Shown piece after piece: positions 43,329 to 52,362 of a stretch of DNA of 64,000 nt (positions are counted from its first letter, which is position 1; each line of letters begins with the position of its first letter). This DNA comes from JAILZP01 sp037444185 (GTDB lineage Bacteria; Bacillota; Desulfotomaculia; Desulfotomaculales; Desulfocucumaceae), in NCBI GenBank assembly GCA_037444185.1, contig JBBIMW010000003.1, positions 53,500-117,499 on the forward strand, read 5' to 3'. Both the position numbers and the translations under genes were made by a program. The notes below the pieces were generated by a model, which saw nothing but the letters and a program-made list of their open reading frames with translations, was not told the origin of the DNA and did not search any database.

Positions 43329-44082
43329 AGCCCAACACTTCCTTTGCCAGGTCATGGTACACCTCTGAACCCCTGGACCTGCGATCGTAAAACATCACCG
43401 GCTTTCCATGGCTGGGCGCCTCACTCAGTCTAACGTTCCTGGGAACAATACTTCTATACACCTTATCCTTAAAGTGTCTTTTAACCTCGTCCACCACCTG
43501 AATGCTCAGATTCGTCCTTCCGTCGAACATGGTCAGCAATACTCCCTCAATTTCCAACTCAGGGTTAATCCCCCGCTGCACCAGAGAAATTGTGTTCGTC
43601 AGCTGGCCCAACCCCTCCAGAGCATAATACTCGCACTGTATCGGTATAATAACCGAGTCCGCGGCGGCCAGGGCGTTTATAGTAAGGAGCCCCAGAGAAG
43701 GAGGACAGTCTATTAAAATTATATCGTAGTTTTTTTTTGTCTCCCCCATGGCCCCCTTGAGCATGTGTTCCCTGTCCTTCATCGCCACCATCTCTATTTC
43801 CGCCCCTGCCAGATCTATTCTTGACGGCAGTAAATAAAGGTTTTCAATGGGGGTTGCCACCGTCACGTCCTTTATATCCATTCCATTTATCAATACATCA
43901 TAAATGGTGTATTCCAAATCCTCCTTGGCTATACCCAGACCGCTGGTGGCGTTTCCCTGGGGGTCCATGTCAACCAGTAAAACCCTTCTTCCCATAATGG
44001 AAATCCAGGCCGCCAAATTCACCGCAGTGGTGGTTTTGGCCACACCTCCCTTCTGGTTGGCAACGGCTATAGTTTTGCCCAC
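43321..44082 (-). CDS. parA: Chromosome-partitioning ATPase ParA/Soj
   Basis: This 253-residue deviant-Walker ATPase has KTIAVANQKGGVAKTTTAVN, LLVDMDPQGNATSGLGIAKE and ILIDCPPSLGLLTINALAAA. It drives origin segregation with ParB and can regulate DnaA. The GTG at 44082 has AAGGGGTG at good spacing, while a GTG at 44091 lies inside it. It overlaps parB. Confidence 0.94.
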   Translation of the reverse strand: MGKTIAVANQKGGVAKTTTAVNLAAWISIMGRRVLLVDMDPQGNATSGLGIAKEDLEYTIYDVLINGMDIKDVTVATPIENLYLLPSRIDLAGAEIEMVAMKDREHMLKGAMGETKKNYDIILIDCPPSLGLLTINALAAADSVIIPIQCEYYALEGLGQLTNTISLVQRGINPELEIEGVLLTMFDGRTNLSIQVVDEVKRHFKDKVYRSIVPRNVRLSEAPSHGKPVMFYDRRSRGSEVYHDLAKEVLGFE

Positions 44083-44221
44083 AGAATACACCCCTTTTTA
44101 CAACCCGAAAACAGTAATATTGCATACTCTTTTTTTCATTTATCTATTCAACGAAACAATAATTGATCCTTCTTTTGCTAGGAAGCTGTTAAAAAAGTCC
44201 ATCTGCACTTCCTATGGTCAC

Positions 44222-44944
44222 CTAAACTATGGGTCTTTTGGCCGGCATCCCGTCCCTCCTGGGATATCCCGGAGGGGTGGGGGCCCTTTTCCTTACTAAA
44301 ACAATTTTTCTTTCCTCTGCAACAACCGGCAGTTTAATGCTTTCCACCCTCTCCAGTTCTCCCCCCATCAATATTAAAGCATTATGACCGGCGGCAATCT
44401 CTTCTTCCACCGCCGGCCCTTTCATGGCCAAAAAACAACCACCCACCCTGATCAGCGGCAGGCAGAGTTCAGCCAATACGTTTAATGGCGCCACAGCCCT
44501 GCTGACCACCACATCCGACCTCTCTCTGTAATCTCCGCTGCTCCCCATGGCCTCGGCCCTGTCCCGTCTGGCCCGGATACCTTCCAACCCCAGCTTTTCA
44601 ATAAGACTTCGCACAAAGTCAACCTTTTTTTTAACCGAATCAACCAGTAGCAGTTTCGCCCCGGGCTGATATATTTTAAGCGGTATTCCGGGTAAACCCG
44701 CCCCGGTGCCAAGGTCCACCACTTCCCGTCCATCAATATCCGCAACCTTGGCACAGGTCAGAGAATCCAGGAAATGTTTCACCGCCACTTCCCTCTCTCC
44801 CCTGATGGATGTAAGATTGTGTTTCCGGCTTCCTTCCATCAGTATTCGGTAGTAGTCCCCGAACAGCTTCAGCATTTCCCGTTCCAGGACTATGCCGAGA
44901 GCTTCGGCCCCTTCCAAAAGCACTTCTTCCAAAACTTCCGGCAA
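44222..44944 (-). CDS. rsmG: 16S rRNA (guanine527-N7)-methyltransferase RsmG
   Basis: This 240-residue SAM-dependent methyltransferase has the motif I VVDLGTGAGLPGIPLKIYQP, KVDFVRSLIEKLGLEGIRAR and FLAMKGPAVEEEI. It modifies G527 in the 530 loop, and its loss gives low-level streptomycin resistance. The TTG directly abuts the mnmG stop, with AAGGAG inside mnmG. The C-terminal ~20 residues (RRDGMPAKRPIV) extend beyond the family. Confidence 0.92.
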   Translation of the reverse strand: MPEVLEEVLLEGAEALGIVLEREMLKLFGDYYRILMEGSRKHNLTSIRGEREVAVKHFLDSLTCAKVADIDGREVVDLGTGAGLPGIPLKIYQPGAKLLLVDSVKKKVDFVRSLIEKLGLEGIRARRDRAEAMGSSGDYRERSDVVVSRAVAPLNVLAELCLPLIRVGGCFLAMKGPAVEEEIAAGHNALILMGGELERVESIKLPVVAEERKIVLVRKRAPTPPGYPRRDGMPAKRPIV

Positions 44945-46843
44945 TTATCCATCGTTCTCCTTTTTCCGTGATTCATTCCTGGTTATTTTTTCTAAATGTA
45001 TAAGTAAAACCGATATGTCCGCCGGGCTTATACCTGATATTCTGGCCGCCTGTCCCACCGAATCCGGCCTGATCATGGACAGCTTCTGCGCCGCTTCGGC
45101 TGAGATCCCTTTCATACCGACATAGTCCATATCTCCGGGCAGCTTTTTGCTTTCCATCCTCTCGAATTTTTTCACCTGTTCCAATTGTTTTTTAATATAT
45201 CCTTCGTATTTTATCTCTATTTCTACACCTTCCCTCACTTCCCCCGGAAGTTCGGGAAATTCCAGCGGCATCTCCATCAGATCACTATATCCAATTTCCG
45301 GCCTGCGCAACAGGGCCGCCAGGGTCGTGGCCCGGCTAATGTCTGTTCCCTTGGCCTGAAGAACGGACTTTATTTCTTCCGTCACCAAAACCTTGGTTCC
45401 GCTCAGTCTTTCAATCTCTTCACATATCATATTTTTCTTCTCTTTAAATTTATTTACCCTTTCTATTCCTAACAATCCCACCCTCAATCCAATATCCGTA
45501 AGCCTCAGGTCGGCATTGTCATGCCTTAACAACAGCCTGTACTCCGCCCGGGAAGTGAGCATGCGGTAAGGCTCAACGGTTCCCTTGGTTACAAGATCGT
45601 CTATCAGTACCCCTATATACGCCTGGGATCTGGTCAACACCAGCGGCCCGCAGTTTCTTATGCCCAGAGCGGCATTTATCCCGGCCATTATCCCCTGGGC
45701 CGCAGCTTCCTCGTAGCCAGAGGTGCCGTTAATCTGTCCCGCGCTGTATAATCCGCTTATTTCCTTCATTTCAAGTGACAGCTTGAGCTGGGTAGGATCT
45801 ATGCAGTCATATTCAATGGCATAGGCCGGCCTCATTATCTGCACTTTTTCCAAACCAGGAACAGTCCTGTACATGGCCAACTGCACTTCCTCCGGCAAGC
45901 TGGTACTCATACCCTGCACATACATCTCGGTGGTGTTCCTTCCTTCCGGTTCCACAAACACCTGATGTCCCGTCCGGTGTGCAAATCTGACCACTTTATC
46001 TTCTATCGAAGGACAATATCTCGGTCCGGTTCCCTCGATGAAACCGCTGTAAAGCGGGGAACGGTGAATATTCTCCCTGATAATTCTGTGTGTTTCTGAA
46101 TTGGTGTATGTCAGCCAGCACGGTATCTGGCTCCTTTCCCTGATGTCAGATATATAAGAAAAATTCCATATCTTCTCATCTCCCGGCTGAATAGTCATTT
46201 TTGAAGTGTCCACGCTCCTGCGGTCCACCCTGGCCGGCGTACCGGTCTTAAATCTCATCATCCTCAGCCCGAGATCTTTTAAACCGTAAGAAAGACCGAT
46301 GGAGGGATAATTCCCCGCCGGTCCGCCCTGGAATGATACTTCCCCAATAATCACCTTACCCCTCAAGTACGTGCCGGTGGTCAGTATCACCGCCGGCGCC
46401 AGGAAAATGGCGCCGGTGCTTGTAACCACCCCTTCGGTTCTTCCCGCCTTCACCAATATTTTTTCTACCATGGCCTGTTTGAGTTCGAGATTTTTTTGTT
46501 TTTCCAACACCTGCTTCATGTTCGACTGATACAACTTTTTGTCCGTCTGGGCCCTCAAGGAATGAACAGCAGGACCCTTGGCGGTATTAAGCATGCGCAT
46601 CTGTATCGCCGACCTGTCTGTGTTCAATCCCATTTCCCCGCCCAGGGCGTCTATTTCCCTGACCAGCTGCCCCTTGGCCGGACCCCCCACCGCAGGGTTG
46701 CACGGCATTAATGCCACATTATCCAAATTAATGGTTAACACCAGCGTCCGGCACCCCATCCTGGCCGCGGCCAATCCAGCCTCGCAGCCGGCGTGCCCTG
46801 CGCCAACCACCACCACGTCATACTTGCCGGCAAGATATTCCAA
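44945..46843 (-). CDS. mnmG: tRNA uridine 5-carboxymethylaminomethyl modification enzyme MnmG
   Basis: This 632-residue flavoprotein works with MnmE to modify uridine 34 of several tRNAs. It has VVVVGAGHAGCEAGLAAARM (FAD site), MPCNPAVGGPAKGQLVREID, GTYLRGKVIIGEVSFQGGPA and AGQINGTSGYEEAAAQGIMA. The TTG at 46843 follows GAGGTG; the ORF's first GTG lacks a ribosome site. It begins ten bases after mnmE. Confidence 0.95.
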   Translation of the reverse strand: MEYLAGKYDVVVVGAGHAGCEAGLAAARMGCRTLVLTINLDNVALMPCNPAVGGPAKGQLVREIDALGGEMGLNTDRSAIQMRMLNTAKGPAVHSLRAQTDKKLYQSNMKQVLEKQKNLELKQAMVEKILVKAGRTEGVVTSTGAIFLAPAVILTTGTYLRGKVIIGEVSFQGGPAGNYPSIGLSYGLKDLGLRMMRFKTGTPARVDRRSVDTSKMTIQPGDEKIWNFSYISDIRERSQIPCWLTYTNSETHRIIRENIHRSPLYSGFIEGTGPRYCPSIEDKVVRFAHRTGHQVFVEPEGRNTTEMYVQGMSTSLPEEVQLAMYRTVPGLEKVQIMRPAYAIEYDCIDPTQLKLSLEMKEISGLYSAGQINGTSGYEEAAAQGIMAGINAALGIRNCGPLVLTRSQAYIGVLIDDLVTKGTVEPYRMLTSRAEYRLLLRHDNADLRLTDIGLRVGLLGIERVNKFKEKKNMICEEIERLSGTKVLVTEEIKSVLQAKGTDISRATTLAALLRRPEIGYSDLMEMPLEFPELPGEVREGVEIEIKYEGYIKKQLEQVKKFERMESKKLPGDMDYVGMKGISAEAAQKLSMIRPDSVGQAARISGISPADISVLLIHLEKITRNESRKKENDG

Positions 46844-46853
46844 TATTCGCACC

Positions 46854-48224
46854 TCACTTGCCTATGCAAAAATCCGTAAATATACGGTTCAAAAGTTCTT
46901 CGTCAACCGTGGATCCAGTTATCTCCCCCAGGGCTTCATATGAATTTCTGACATCTATGGACAAAATATCAGCCGGCAATCCCCTTCCAAGTGAAGATAT
47001 AAAATCCTCCATGCCCGCCCTGGCCCTTCTCAATGCCTCCTCGTGCCTGACATTGCTAATGATGATGGAGTCCGGAGAAATTATCCTTCCCCCGGTGGCT
47101 ATTATTTCCACCATTTCCTCCAGCCTGTCCATTCCTTCCCCGGTCAATGCCGATATCTTCACCACGGGAAAACTCCAGTTTTCGTAAATTTCCGTTTTTT
47201 TATTTTCAATATCAATTTTATTGACCACCAATACAACATTTACTCCGCCAATACTCTCCAATATTTCCCTATCATCTCCGGTCATCCCCGTTTTAGCGTC
47301 CACCACAAACAATATCATCTCAGCGCCGGCAAGTGTCTCCCTGGTTTTTTTCACTCCTATTTTTTCCACCGGATCCCAGGTTTCCCTAAGGCCGGCGGTA
47401 TCCGTCAGTATCAGCGGTATTCCCCTTATGTTAACCGTCTCCTCGATGATATCCCTGGTGGTCCCGGGAATATCGGTGACTATAGCCCTTTCTTTGCCCA
47501 GCAGCCTATTCAGCAATGAAGACTTGCCCACATTCGGCCGCCCGGCGATAACCGTCCTGATTCCCTCGCGGTAAATTCTTCCTTCTCCAGCGGTTCTAAT
47601 CAATATGTTCAATTCACCAATTATCTCCCCGGCCTCCTCCAAAAGTTGCCTCCGTTCCCTTTCCTCTAAATCGTCCTCCGGAAAATCAACGGTGGCCTCT
47701 ATTCCGGCCAAAATACCCAATATCCTTCCCTGTATAAAGTTTAATCTGTCCGAAAGCCTGCCCTCCAGCTGTGAAACCGCTATTTTCAATGATGCGGCTG
47801 TTTTTGATCTGATAATATCAATTACCGACTCAGCCTGGGTAAGGTCAATTCTGCCGTTAAGAAAAGCCCTTTTAGTAAATTCCCCCGGTTCCGCCGGTCT
47901 TGCCCCGGAAGCCAGCACCGCTTTTAAAGTTTCCCTTAAAGGGATCATTCCGCCATGGCAATTTATTTCCACCACATCTTCCCTGGTATATGTGTGGGGG
48001 GCCTTCATAGCACAAAGCAAAACTTCATCAATAACCCTGCCGCTTTGGTCCACCACGTGTCCGTAGTGCATACGGTGGCTTTCTGCACACCAGTTTTTAT
48101 TCCGGGCCGGCCTGAAAATTTTTCCGGCCACCTCAAAGGAATTTACTCCGCTTATTCTGATTACTCCCACACCACCTTCACCCGGGGGCGTGGTCACTGC
48201 CGCTATCGTATCGTCTGCCGCCAT
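46854..48224 (-). CDS. mnmE: tRNA uridine modification GTPase MnmE
   Basis: This 456-residue protein has an N-terminal tetrahydrofolate-binding domain (AAVTTPPGEGGVGVIRISG), a helical domain and a G domain with GRPNVGKSSLLNRLLGKERA, TDTAGLRETWDPVEKIGVKK and VNKIDI. It ends in the conserved CIGK with its catalytic cysteine. The ATG at 48224 gives the usual length; an upstream start adds 18 residues. It heads mnmE-mnmG-rsmG. Confidence 0.95.
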   Translation of the reverse strand: MAADDTIAAVTTPPGEGGVGVIRISGVNSFEVAGKIFRPARNKNWCAESHRMHYGHVVDQSGRVIDEVLLCAMKAPHTYTREDVVEINCHGGMIPLRETLKAVLASGARPAEPGEFTKRAFLNGRIDLTQAESVIDIIRSKTAASLKIAVSQLEGRLSDRLNFIQGRILGILAGIEATVDFPEDDLEERERRQLLEEAGEIIGELNILIRTAGEGRIYREGIRTVIAGRPNVGKSSLLNRLLGKERAIVTDIPGTTRDIIEETVNIRGIPLILTDTAGLRETWDPVEKIGVKKTRETLAGAEMILFVVDAKTGMTGDDREILESIGGVNVVLVVNKIDIENKKTEIYENWSFPVVKISALTGEGMDRLEEMVEIIATGGRIISPDSIIISNVRHEEALRRARAGMEDFISSLGRGLPADILSIDVRNSYEALGEITGSTVDEELLNRIFTDFCIGK

Positions 48225-48340
48225 AGTCCCATTCCTCTTATTCTGTATTCCGGGTTCCATCAACAGCGTCTCATTCACCCGGCATGATGGTCTGCCCCTC
48301 TGTCTTCTGAAGCCCAGTCGCCCGGCGGGCTTATTCTTTT

Positions 48341-48375
48341 TTTAAAAAACCCAGCCGGTTTATACCTGCTGGGTT
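48341..48375 (-). terminator. Terminator after jag
   Basis: An AACCCAGC/GCTGGGTT stem (48348-48355 with 48368-48375) is followed on the minus strand by a run of T (TTTTAAAAAAAG). It closes the rpmH-rnpA-yidD-yidC-jag unit before mnmE. Confidence 0.7.
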
Positions 48376-48410
48376 GATTTTTCCCTTCTATCCTCTTCTA
48401 TCTTTCTGTC

Positions 48411-49031
48411 CTATCTTTTCGGAGCTATAATTATTTTTCTATACGGCTCCTCTCCCTCGCTGAAGGTGGTGATGTCATCCTTTCCCTGCAGCGCAGTATG
48501 TATTATTCTTCTTTCCAGAGAATTCATTGGTTCCAGTATTACGCTCCTGCCCCTTTGTCTGGCTTTTTCTGCCAGTTTTAACGCCAGTTTTTGCAATGTT
48601 TCCTCCCGGCGGTTGCGATACCCCTCGATGTCAAGTAAAAACTTTTTTCTCTGCGCCTGGTTTTTATTGGCCGAAAGATTCATCAGGTACTGAAGGGCAT
48701 CCAGAGTTTCCCCCCTTCTTCCGATCAGTACTCCAAGATTATCACCTTCAAGATGAACCGTCACGGTCTGATCCCTTTCAGAGATGGTCATGTCTGCTTT
48801 TAACTGCATTGTGCTTAATATTTCCGAAATAAATTTCTTGGCCCTTCGGACTGGGGTGTCCTTAATAATAACCTTTACTCTGGCGGGTTTTAAGCCAAAT
48901 ATTCCTAATAGACCCTTGGAAGGCTGTTCCAATACTTCAATTTCAGCCTCCTCCCTGGTTATGCCCATTTCGGCGAGCGCCAGATCCACCGCCTCTTCCA
49001 CCGTTTTAGCGGTTTTTTCGATTACCTGCAC
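48411..49031 (-). CDS. jag: KH/R3H RNA-binding protein Jag (KhpB)
   Basis: This 206-residue protein has a Jag N-terminal domain (VIEKTAKTVEEAVDLALAEM), a KH domain (DNLGVLIGRRGETLDALQYL) and a C-terminal R3H domain (PMNSLERRIIHTALQGKDDI). It binds RNA with KhpA and affects cell-wall growth and sporulation. The GTG lies inside the yidC 3' end, which it overlaps by 26 bases, with AAAGGAGG upstream. Confidence 0.92.
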   Translation of the reverse strand: MQVIEKTAKTVEEAVDLALAEMGITREEAEIEVLEQPSKGLLGIFGLKPARVKVIIKDTPVRRAKKFISEILSTMQLKADMTISERDQTVTVHLEGDNLGVLIGRRGETLDALQYLMNLSANKNQAQRKKFLLDIEGYRNRREETLQKLALKLAEKARQRGRSVILEPMNSLERRIIHTALQGKDDITTFSEGEEPYRKIIIAPKR

Positions 49032-49716
49032 TTTCGGCCATCGCCTCCTTTAGAGATGCGGTCTGTTTGTTTACTAAATACTGTTGCACTATACCCAAAA
49101 TATTGAATGTCACCCAATAAAGCGCCAGTCCCGCCGGCACCTGGGTGGCAAAGTACGCAATCATCAGGGGCATAGTGTACAGTAATATTTTTTGAGTTTG
49201 GTCCTGCATGTTGGTGGTCAGTTGAGTCTGTAAATACGTGGTAACACCTGCGAGTATTGCCAGAGCAAAAAATTCGTTGTTTATTTCGCTCAAATTGTCA
49301 ATCCAAAGGAACCTGGCGTCATTCAGGTCCTTGTATTCAAACAGCCTTAGGGCCTGAAAAAGAGCTATCAATATGGGCATCTGTATCAGCAGCGGAAGGC
49401 AGCCGGCCATTGGATTAACATTGTGCTCCCTGTACAGCTCCATTATTTTTTGCTGCATTTTCTGCGGGTCCTTGGCCTTGTATTTGTCCTGAATCTCCTT
49501 TATTTTCGGCCCCAGTTGCTGCATCATGTACATTGATTTCATCTGTTTCAATGTAAGGGGGTAAAGAATTATTTTAAGCAACAGTGTGAAAAGTATTATG
49601 GCCAGGCCGTAATTACCCATATTCGCCGTCACCGTAAGGTTGTACATCCAATTGATAATCAAAGTGATTCCGTCCACCAAGGGCTGGAGTATACTCAATT
49701 CTCTATTCGCCTCCAT
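49006..49716 (-). CDS. yidC: Membrane protein insertase YidC/SpoIIIJ
   Basis: This 236-residue insertase has five predicted membrane segments and the core IILFTLLLKIILYPLTLKQM, with a cytoplasmic hairpin containing QDKYKAKDPQKMQQKIMELY. The short N-terminus lacks a clear lipoprotein signal, unlike SpoIIIJ; translation may start at an internal TTG. It inserts membrane proteins and is needed in sporulation. It sits in the conserved rpmH-rnpA-yidD-yidC-jag order. Confidence 0.93.
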   Translation of the reverse strand: MEANRELSILQPLVDGITLIINWMYNLTVTANMGNYGLAIILFTLLLKIILYPLTLKQMKSMYMMQQLGPKIKEIQDKYKAKDPQKMQQKIMELYREHNVNPMAGCLPLLIQMPILIALFQALRLFEYKDLNDARFLWIDNLSEINNEFFALAILAGVTTYLQTQLTTNMQDQTQKILLYTMPLMIAYFATQVPAGLALYWVTFNILGIVQQYLVNKQTASLKEAMAESAGNRKNR

Positions 49717-49756
49717 CTGCTGTAGTTATTTGCCAATAAATCTCAATATTCACCAT

Positions 49757-49996
49757 TCACCTGACCGGGTCAAACCCTCCCGGATGAAATGGATGGCACT
49801 TTAAAATCCTTAATAATAACTTGAAAGTACCGGTAATAACTCCATATTTCTCTATTGACTCAGCGGCATACTGGGAGCATGTAGGATAAAACCTGCAGGT
49901 CGGCGGCCTCAATGGAGATATAAATCTTCTGTATATACTAATAATACCTAAAACCGCCAAAACCGGAAGTTTTTTAAAAAAGAAAAAATTTTTCAT
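49757..49996 (-). CDS. yidD: Membrane protein insertion efficiency factor YidD
   Basis: This 79-residue protein has IYRRFISPLRPPTCRFYPTC and SQYAAESIEKYGVITGTFKL, LRILKCHPFHPGGFDPV, all YidD signatures. An amphipathic N-terminus likely binds the membrane. It starts 21 bases after rnpA. Confidence 0.92.
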   Translation of the reverse strand: MKNFFFFKKLPVLAVLGIISIYRRFISPLRPPTCRFYPTCSQYAAESIEKYGVITGTFKLLLRILKCHPFHPGGFDPVR

Positions 49997-50017
49997 TCCA
50001 CCAATGTCCCCTAATCT

Positions 50018-50332
50018 TCATAGCTTTCTGGAGAGCCTCAAAAGTTCCTCCTTGAAATTAAGATAATTTTTTTTTGTCGCGCCTGCCCTGGGAATGATTA
50101 TATAGTCACATCCCTTTCTGAACCAGCCGGTGTTTAACCTGCAAATTTCCTTTAATATCCTTTTGATCCGGTTTCTCACCACTGCCTTGCCCAGTTTCTT
50201 ACCAATGGAAAATCCAAATCTTATTTCCGTGGAATTCTTCTCAAGACAGTACAACACAATATTTCTTCCCGCCACCGACCTTCCTTTGGAATACACCTTT
50301 TTGTATTCCCTGTTTTTCTTTATGATATATAT
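50018..50332 (-). CDS. rnpA: Ribonuclease P protein component
   Basis: RnpA assists the catalytic RNA in tRNA 5' maturation. FGFSIGKKLGKAVVRNRIKR and ILKEICRLNTGWFRKGCDYI are the family signature. The only standard start in frame, the GTG at 50296, misses conserved N-terminal residues. Upstream codons IKKNREYKKVYSKGRSV are in frame and match other RnpA proteins, but a stop at 50336-50338 leaves only ATA or ATC codons. AAAGGGGTG at 50339-50347 lies six bases before ATA 50332, which I chose, giving 104 residues. A sequencing error could have hidden an ATG. Confidence 0.8.
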   Translation of the reverse strand: MYIIKKNREYKKVYSKGRSVAGRNIVLYCLEKNSTEIRFGFSIGKKLGKAVVRNRIKRILKEICRLNTGWFRKGCDYIIIPRAGATKKNYLNFKEELLRLSRKL

Positions 50333-50408
50333 TATTTACACCCCTTTGGCCCGGGCGGCAATTTTCATAAGGGCTATATAATCATTAAAGGCCACTGCTT
50401 AAGCGGCC

Positions 50409-50543
50409 TTATGCACTAAGTCTTTTTCTGCCTTTGAGCCTTCTTCTTTTAAGAACGTTCCGTCCGGCCGATGTGGACATTCTTTTTAAAAACCCGTGAA
50501 CCTTTTTATGTTTTTTTACCTTCGGCTGATAAGTGCGCTTCAT
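50409..50543 (-). CDS. rpmH: 50S ribosomal protein L34
   Basis: This 44-residue basic protein reads MKRTYQPKVKKHKKVHGFLK and RMSTSAGRNVLKRRRLKGRK, a standard L34, too short for many callers. It starts the minus-strand origin cluster. A hairpin (AAGGCC/GGCCTT) overlaps its stop and may partly terminate before rnpA. Confidence 0.96.
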   Translation of the reverse strand: MKRTYQPKVKKHKKVHGFLKRMSTSAGRNVLKRRRLKGRKRLSA

Positions 50544-50626
50544 TTTCTCTCTTCCACTCCTCTCTTTCGCCCCGGAATATTATGCCCATTTTAAACAGTT
50601 TATTTTCCTGATGTTATTTTGTCGCT

Positions 50627-50675
50627 ATTATAGCACATCATTAAAGATTATATATTAAACATTTTTCACCGTCAA
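50627..50675 (-). promoter_or_regulatory. rpmH promoters
   Basis: P1 has TTGACG (50670-50675), 17 bases, TATAAT (50647-50652). P2 is an extended -10, TGCTATAAT, at 50627-50635. Confidence 0.7.
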
Positions 50676-50707
50676 GGAAAAAGAGAGATTTTCGGATTAC
50701 CGTTCTG

Positions 50708-50736
50708 TTGATAAACGCTGGAAAATTTGTTATTAT
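50708..50736 (+). promoter_or_regulatory. dnaA promoter
   Basis: TTGATA (50708-50713), 17-base spacer, TATTAT (50731-50736). The start point near 50743 lies after the first in-frame TTG of the dnaA frame (50727), which rules that codon out. Confidence 0.7.
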
Positions 50737-50819
50737 TGCTTTGGCGTCATTTCACCCAAATATCCGCCATACATATTTCAGATAACTATTTAGAATATAA
50801 TCCGGAGGGTTTTAGTCAA

Positions 50820-52160
50820 GTGAACAAATACAGTCTTAATGAAACATGGGATCATATACTTTCCACACTTCAAACAAGATTGAATAATCCCTCCGTTGAG
50901 ACATGGCTGCGGTCCATGAAACCCATTACTTTTTTTGACAACTCACTGATCATAGAGGCGCCGGACAAATTCAGCCGTGATTGGCTCAGCGATAGATACG
51001 GACCTGTCATCAAGAGTATCATGTATGATTACCTGGAAACGGAAATAAATGTTGAATTTATTCTCCATCAGGAACTTCCATTAAAACTGACCAACAGGAA
51101 TAAAAAAACTTGTCACCAAGCCGACGGCGAGGAACCCCGTTCTCATCTAAACGCCAAATATACCTTTGACACCTTTGTGGTGGGAAACAGTAACCGCTTC
51201 GCCCACGCCGCGTCCATGGCCGTGGCCGAATCACCGGCCAAATCTTATAATCCTCTTTTTATATACAGCGGTGTGGGACTTGGAAAAACACACCTGATGC
51301 ATGCCATCGGCAACTTAACCCTTGCCAGGGACCCGAATTATAAAGTCCTTTACATTACGTCGGAGAATTTCACCAACAATCTAATTAACTCAATCAGGGA
51401 CGACAAGACCGTTGAGTTCAGAAACAAGTACCGTAATGTGGACATACTGTTGATCGACGATATTCAGTTTCTTGCTGGAAAGGAAAGAACCCAGGAGGAG
51501 TTTTTCCACACCTTCAATACCCTTCACGAAGCCAATAGACAGATAATTATTTCCAGCGACCGTCCTCCGAAGGATATTCCAACTCTGGAGGAGCGTCTCA
51601 GATCCAGGTTTGAGTGGGGACTTATCACCGACATGCAGACACCGGACCTGGAAACCAGAATAGCCATACTAAGAAAAAAGGCTAAACTTGACAACCTGGA
51701 TATTTCCGATGAAGTGCTCAATTACATCGCCGACAAAATACAGTCCAACATCCGGGAGTTGGAAGGCTCCCTGATCAGGGTTATCGCCTTCGCCTCTTTT
51801 AATAAAAAAGAAATAACCCTAAGTTTGGCTGAATCGGTTTTAAAAGATATATTTTCTGAAAGAAAGCGGCAAATCACCGTCACCATAATACAACAGGTGG
51901 TTTCCGATTTCTTCGGCATCAGGCCCGATGATCTCAAAGCAAAAAAAAGGACTAGAAATGTTTCCCTTCCCAGGCAGATCGCCATGTATTTAACCCGGGA
52001 GCTTACAGACCTGTCACTGCCCAAAATAGGGGATTCTTACGGCGGCAGGGATCATACCACGGTTCTTCACGCTTACGACAGAATAAAAACTGAAATGCAG
52101 CTGGACCCGTCGCTGAATCAAACCATCCAGGATCTTTTACACAAAATAAACAACAACTGA
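50820..52160 (+). CDS. dnaA: Chromosomal replication initiator DnaA
   Basis: This 446-residue AAA+ initiator has the N-terminal helicase-contact domain (WDHILSTLQTRLNNPSVETW), Walker A GVGLGKTHLMHAIGN, Walker B VDILLIDDIQFLAGKE, and the C-terminal DNA-binding DnaA signature GDSYGGRDHTTVLHAYDRIK. The GTG at 50820 follows GGAGGG by ten bases. It is the first plus-strand gene of the origin region. Confidence 0.96.
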   Translation: MNKYSLNETWDHILSTLQTRLNNPSVETWLRSMKPITFFDNSLIIEAPDKFSRDWLSDRYGPVIKSIMYDYLETEINVEFILHQELPLKLTNRNKKTCHQADGEEPRSHLNAKYTFDTFVVGNSNRFAHAASMAVAESPAKSYNPLFIYSGVGLGKTHLMHAIGNLTLARDPNYKVLYITSENFTNNLINSIRDDKTVEFRNKYRNVDILLIDDIQFLAGKERTQEEFFHTFNTLHEANRQIIISSDRPPKDIPTLEERLRSRFEWGLITDMQTPDLETRIAILRKKAKLDNLDISDEVLNYIADKIQSNIRELEGSLIRVIAFASFNKKEITLSLAESVLKDIFSERKRQITVTIIQQVVSDFFGIRPDDLKAKKRTRNVSLPRQIAMYLTRELTDLSLPKIGDSYGGRDHTTVLHAYDRIKTEMQLDPSLNQTIQDLLHKINNN

Positions 52161-52362
52161 AAGCGCCGGCTGTCAATTCTAGGGATAAACCCTTTTGTTT
52201 AATTCTTACGGCAGGACTATGCATTATTTTTACACACATTTTAAAAAAACCCGGCGGCTTGTCCCCGAAGATGTCCCCGGTTTACTCACAAATACACAGC
52301 CACTATTACTCCTTAACTTTATAAACTATAATATATAATAATATTCCCCACGGGGGTAATTT
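52161..52362. other. Candidate oriC (dnaA-dnaN intergenic region)
   Basis: This 202-base gap has an A/T-rich tract (52317-52350, TATAATATATAATAATATT) suited to unwinding. DnaA-box-like 9-mers with two mismatches to TTATCCACA are TTACACACA (~52228), TTACTCACA (~52283) and an inverted TTATCCCTA (~52182). No perfect box is seen, so assignment rests on context: it sits where strand polarity flips from minus to plus. Confidence 0.5.

Noticed and set aside
44092..44221. Terminator or regulatory stem (TAGGAAG/CTTCCTA) between rsmG and parA
   Set aside because: Seven-base stem with a long loop and no U-tract; too weak to call.
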